From Methanobacteriota archaeon (GTDB lineage Archaea; Hydrothermarchaeota; Hydrothermarchaeia; Hydrothermarchaeales; SZUA-236), in contig QIDD01000141.1 in assembly GCA_003230355.1 (NCBI GenBank), positions 1-7,397 of the forward strand: a DNA stretch of 7,397 bases, read 5' to 3'. Positions within the stretch are counted from its first letter, which is position 1; every line of letters starts with the position of its first letter. Shown one piece after another: positions 5,394 through 7,397 of this stretch. A model generated the notes under the pieces. The model saw nothing but the letters and a program-made list of their open reading frames with translations. It was not told the DNA's origin and did not search any database. Position numbers and translations under genes: made by a program.

Positions 5394-5416
5394 CATTCCT
5401 GCCCCATCTTTTTTCT

Positions 5417-5917
5417 ATGCTGATATTGATCTGCGGCCTGCCGGCTACTGGGAAGAGCACTGTTGCCCGCCATCTTATGAAGGCACTGGACGCAGAGCTT
5501 CTGCGAACAGACATTATCAGAAAGGATTTGATAAAGAACCCGAAGTACACAGACGAGGAGAAGGAGCAGGTCTATGGCACGGTTTTTCTATTGGCTGACT
5601 TCCTTATTAAAGCAGATGTGAACGTAATAATCGACGGCACATTTTATCATGAAAGCTTGAGAAACAGAGCGAGGGAGATTGCGAAAAAACGCGGCAAAAG
5701 GTTCTTTTTGATTGAGACACGCTGCCCTGAAGACATTGTGTTAAAACGTCTTGAAGGCCGGAAGCGAAACCTGCGCAGCCCCTCTGATGCGGATGTTAAA
5801 GTTTATTATAAGATTAAAGGTCTTTTCGAAGAGGTCCGGGGAGAGCACATCGAAATCGAGACTGGCTGGAACATTCGAGAAGCGATTCGGGATGTTGTGA
5901 AAAAGATCAAAGCCTAG
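5417..5917 (+). CDS. P-loop kinase, AAA_33 / COG0645-like
   Basis: This 166-aa protein is a small P-loop nucleoside-triphosphate-dependent kinase. Walker A is GLPATGKST (7-15). A TDIIRKDL segment (31-38) supplies the acidic residue after strand 2. VIIDGTF (70-76) is the Walker-B-like strand with Asp73. The lid region RLEGRKRNLRSPSDADV (111-127) has several Arg and the SDAD signature of this family, which also includes chloramphenicol phosphotransferase, zeta toxins and polynucleotide kinase domains. The length is that of a single free-standing domain. In many bacteria this COG0645 domain is the C-terminal half of a protein whose N-terminal half is COG2187. Here that partner is the next gene, on the opposite strand, with the two 3' ends overlapping by 11 nt. 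The substrate is unknown and probably shared with the neighbour's pathway. Confidence 0.85.
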   Translation: MLILICGLPATGKSTVARHLMKALDAELLRTDIIRKDLIKNPKYTDEEKEQVYGTVFLLADFLIKADVNVIIDGTFYHESLRNRAREIAKKRGKRFFLIETRCPEDIVLKRLEGRKRNLRSPSDADVKVYYKIKGLFEEVRGEHIEIETGWNIREAIRDVVKKIKA

Positions 5918-6929
5918 ATGCATATCGGTGGGCAAGCTTGAAATAGGCACAAACCGTTTTTTCAACATCCGATTTTTCTGATTCTGAAATATTTGGTTCA
6001 CTGAGCCTGAAGCCATTGACCTTGGCCCTGACATAGGCCCTGTAGCACTTGTAGAAGTTGAGCAGGCCCGATAGCCCCTTGTCGCCGCTGAAATCAATGT
6101 ATTTATCTACGAATCGCTCAGCCAGATTTGTCTGGCCCAGAAATTCAAGGTCCATGGCGAGAAAGGCGATTTCCGACGCTACGTCTGAGCAGGAAAAGCC
6201 TTTGAAAAACTCGATGGCATCAAAGACATAAACCTCCCCAGAGGGCAGGATGAAGATGTTACCGCTGTGAACATCACCATGACACTGTCGCACCCGGCCC
6301 TCTGAAACCCGCTGATTGAAAAGTTCTTCATTTTCTTCCATAAACCCTAGGACCTCTTTTTCCACAAAATCGAAATCACCTGTGTTGATGAGCGTGCCGC
6401 GGTGGGCCTCTGTCTGCTGAAAGTTCTGAACCCAGTTCTTTCGCACCTGCGAAAGACTGCCGCATTCATCCACCCCCGATCCGGTGGCAGCGATTCTGTG
6501 AAAATCAGCAAGCAGTCGCGCGATTTTGTCAACATGCTCTTCAGAAACACTATTTCGATCCAGAAGAGCTGTCATAATAGCGTCGCTGGGCATGCGCTTC
6601 ATCTTCACCGCATATTCGATGGTTTCCCCTTCACCACCAACCTTTATCCTCCCTGCAGTGTCTCTGTTAATCGGGACCGCGCCAACATACATGTCCCCGC
6701 AGAGCGGTCTGTTCACTCGAATTTCTTCCTCACAAAAATATCTGCGCCTTTCCAGGGTTGTGAAGTCGAGGAAGCCGAAGTCCACCGGTTTTTTAACCTT
6801 GTAGACAAAGCGGTCAGTGAGAAAGACATAGGAAATATGGGTCTGAAGCATCTCTACAGTTGTGACCTCTTCATCATAGGCCACCGGGTTTTTAAGGGCC
6901 TTAATGATCTCATTCACAGAATCCAGCAT
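5907..6929 (-). CDS. Aminoglycoside-phosphotransferase-like kinase, COG2187-like
   Basis: The 340-aa product has a protein-kinase-like APH fold. The N-terminal lobe carries THISYVFLTDRFVYKVKKPV (30-49, including the lysines of the ATP site) and FGFLDFTTLERRRYFCEEE (51-69), which are strong COG2187 marks. The catalytic loop is CHGDVHSGNIF (216-226), with Asp219 and Asn224, and the metal-binding Asp237 lies in VFDAIEF. A helical C-terminal lobe ends at residue 340. The family is usually annotated as aminoglycoside phosphotransferase, but there is no evidence of drug resistance; the natural substrate is unknown. In bacteria the same domain is often fused to a COG0645 P-loop kinase. Here that kinase is the convergent neighbour, and the stop codons overlap by 11 nt (5907-5917). 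The start is the ATG at 6929, which follows a TATA box at the spacing of a leaderless transcript. Confident in family, not in substrate. Confidence 0.88.
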   Translation of the reverse strand: MLDSVNEIIKALKNPVAYDEEVTTVEMLQTHISYVFLTDRFVYKVKKPVDFGFLDFTTLERRRYFCEEEIRVNRPLCGDMYVGAVPINRDTAGRIKVGGEGETIEYAVKMKRMPSDAIMTALLDRNSVSEEHVDKIARLLADFHRIAATGSGVDECGSLSQVRKNWVQNFQQTEAHRGTLINTGDFDFVEKEVLGFMEENEELFNQRVSEGRVRQCHGDVHSGNIFILPSGEVYVFDAIEFFKGFSCSDVASEIAFLAMDLEFLGQTNLAERFVDKYIDFSGDKGLSGLLNFYKCYRAYVRAKVNGFRLSEPNISESEKSDVEKTVCAYFKLAHRYASRL

Positions 6930-6950
6930 AAACCGAAATTAGATTTGAGA

Positions 6951-6960
6951 CATATATTTT
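6951..6960 (-). promoter_or_regulatory. TATA box of the COG2187-like gene
   Basis: On the minus strand the sequence reads AAAATATATG, preceded by GGAAT. It is centred about 26 nt before the ATG at 6929, again the leaderless arrangement with no Shine-Dalgarno between. Confidence 0.6.
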
Positions 6961-7074
6961 TATTCCACTGACAATGACTTTAACACAAATGAATATAAAC
7001 CTGAAATGTGAATAATTTGATGCCATTATGAATAAAGTAAAAATCAGCCCAAAAATTTGATCAATCAGGGACAA

Positions 7075-7079
7075 AGGTG
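7075..7079 (+). promoter_or_regulatory. Ribosome binding site of the right-edge gene
   Basis: AGGTG stands 1-2 nt before the ATG at 7081, close but matching the archaeal GGTG core. It favours the ATG over an in-frame TTG at 7057. An in-frame stop at 7033 limits any further extension. AT-rich tracts at 6990-7001 and 7033-7060 may hold the promoter, but no single box stands out. Confidence 0.35.
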
Positions 7080-7080
7080 T

Positions 7081-7397
7081 ATGGTCAATCAAACCAAAAT
7101 AAACTTTCTTAAGGAGATTAAGAAAAAATACGGGGCGTTCAAAAAATTACCAAAAAGTTTATCCTTATTTGACATTGGAGAAGACACTCGAATCTATGTC
7201 AGATATTCTAAAATCCATAAAAGAAACCAAACTTTCTTTGGTTTAAGAAAAGATGATCTACTCCAATTAGAGGGAAGAAACTCCCTTCTTGTATTCATAT
7301 GGGATTCGCAAGTCGAGCCGGTTTTTATTCCTTATTCAGAATTTGAAGACGTATTTCAATCTTTAACCCCTGCCGCCGATGGTCAATTTAAAGTTCA
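7081..7397 (+). CDS. Unknown AT-rich gene, 5' part only
   Basis: An open frame of 105 codons runs from the ATG at 7081 off the right edge. The product begins MVNQTKINFLKEIKKKYG and continues with alternating beta-like segments, including RIYVRYSKIHKRNQTFFGLR, a DDLLQLEGRNSLLVFIWD segment and VEPVFIPYSEFEDVF, ending near PAADGQFKVQ. A basic first helix followed by a compact alpha/beta domain resembles, weakly, the N-terminal domains found on some prokaryotic restriction or HNH-type endonucleases, but I cannot name the family with confidence. The codons are much more A/T-rich than in every other gene here (many AAA, TTA, TTT), which suggests recent transfer and the start of a genomic island to the right. 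It is divergently placed to the COG2187-like gene, with 151 nt of AT-rich DNA between. Confidence 0.6.
   Translation, partial: MVNQTKINFLKEIKKKYGAFKKLPKSLSLFDIGEDTRIYVRYSKIHKRNQTFFGLRKDDLLQLEGRNSLLVFIWDSQVEPVFIPYSEFEDVFQSLTPAADGQFKV

Noticed and set aside
5907..6929. Calling the APH-like gene an antibiotic-resistance determinant
   Set aside because: The COG2187 type is widespread and not tied to resistance; only the fold and catalytic loop are shared with aminoglycoside phosphotransferases.
6910..7092. 60-codon hydrophobic minus-strand frame between the divergent genes
   Set aside because: It overlaps the starts of both flanking genes and the TATA box; Ile/Phe richness follows from the AT-rich DNA.

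Overview
The window reads as euryarchaeal DNA, most likely from an organism that uses tetrahydromethanopterin (H4MPT). The main reason is a fused formaldehyde-activating enzyme / 3-hexulose-6-phosphate synthase (Fae-Hps), an archaeal C1 and pentose-synthesis protein. Supporting signs are AT-rich TATA-like boxes about 26-28 nt upstream of several start codons with no room for a leader, purine-rich GGTG/GAGG ribosome sites inside operons, and a SixA-type phosphatase of the kind common in methanogens. The exact lineage cannot be fixed from this stretch.

Layout. At 3-233 (+) is the 3' end of a short J-domain protein. At 340-480 (+) is a probable 46-residue charged protein. From 3163 down to 485 (-) runs a tight four-gene operon: an unknown 96-aa protein, fae-hps, a second free-standing Hps-like protein, and a RibD-C/DHFR-like reductase. 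At 3176-3561 is a stretch with no convincing gene, carrying the operon promoter and two hairpin-forming inverted repeats. At 3562-4012 (+) is a sixA-like gene broken by a frameshift. At 4052-5383 (+) is a long archaeal coiled-coil protein. At 5417-5917 (+) and 5907-6929 (-) are two convergent genes overlapping by 11 nt: a P-loop kinase (COG0645-like) and an aminoglycoside-phosphotransferase-like kinase (COG2187-like). From 7081 (+) an AT-rich gene runs off the right edge.

The most interesting signal is in the fae-hps operon. Two Hps-type domains are encoded back to back and have lost complementary parts of the active site. The domain fused to Fae keeps the full DxKxxD motif but has lost the active-site Glu, the HRxID/WGN loop and the phosphate-binding GG and Arg. 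The free-standing Hps keeps all of those but has Ser in place of the last Asp of DxKxxD. In the OMP decarboxylase superfamily that last Asp is donated across the dimer interface. The pair therefore looks like an obligate heterodimer with one working composite active site, tethered to Fae, which would deliver formaldehyde-derived carbon. This is an inference from motifs and has not been demonstrated.

A second notable point is that the COG2187 and COG0645 domains, usually fused in bacteria as one APH/ATP-binding protein, are here separate, facing genes with overlapping ends.
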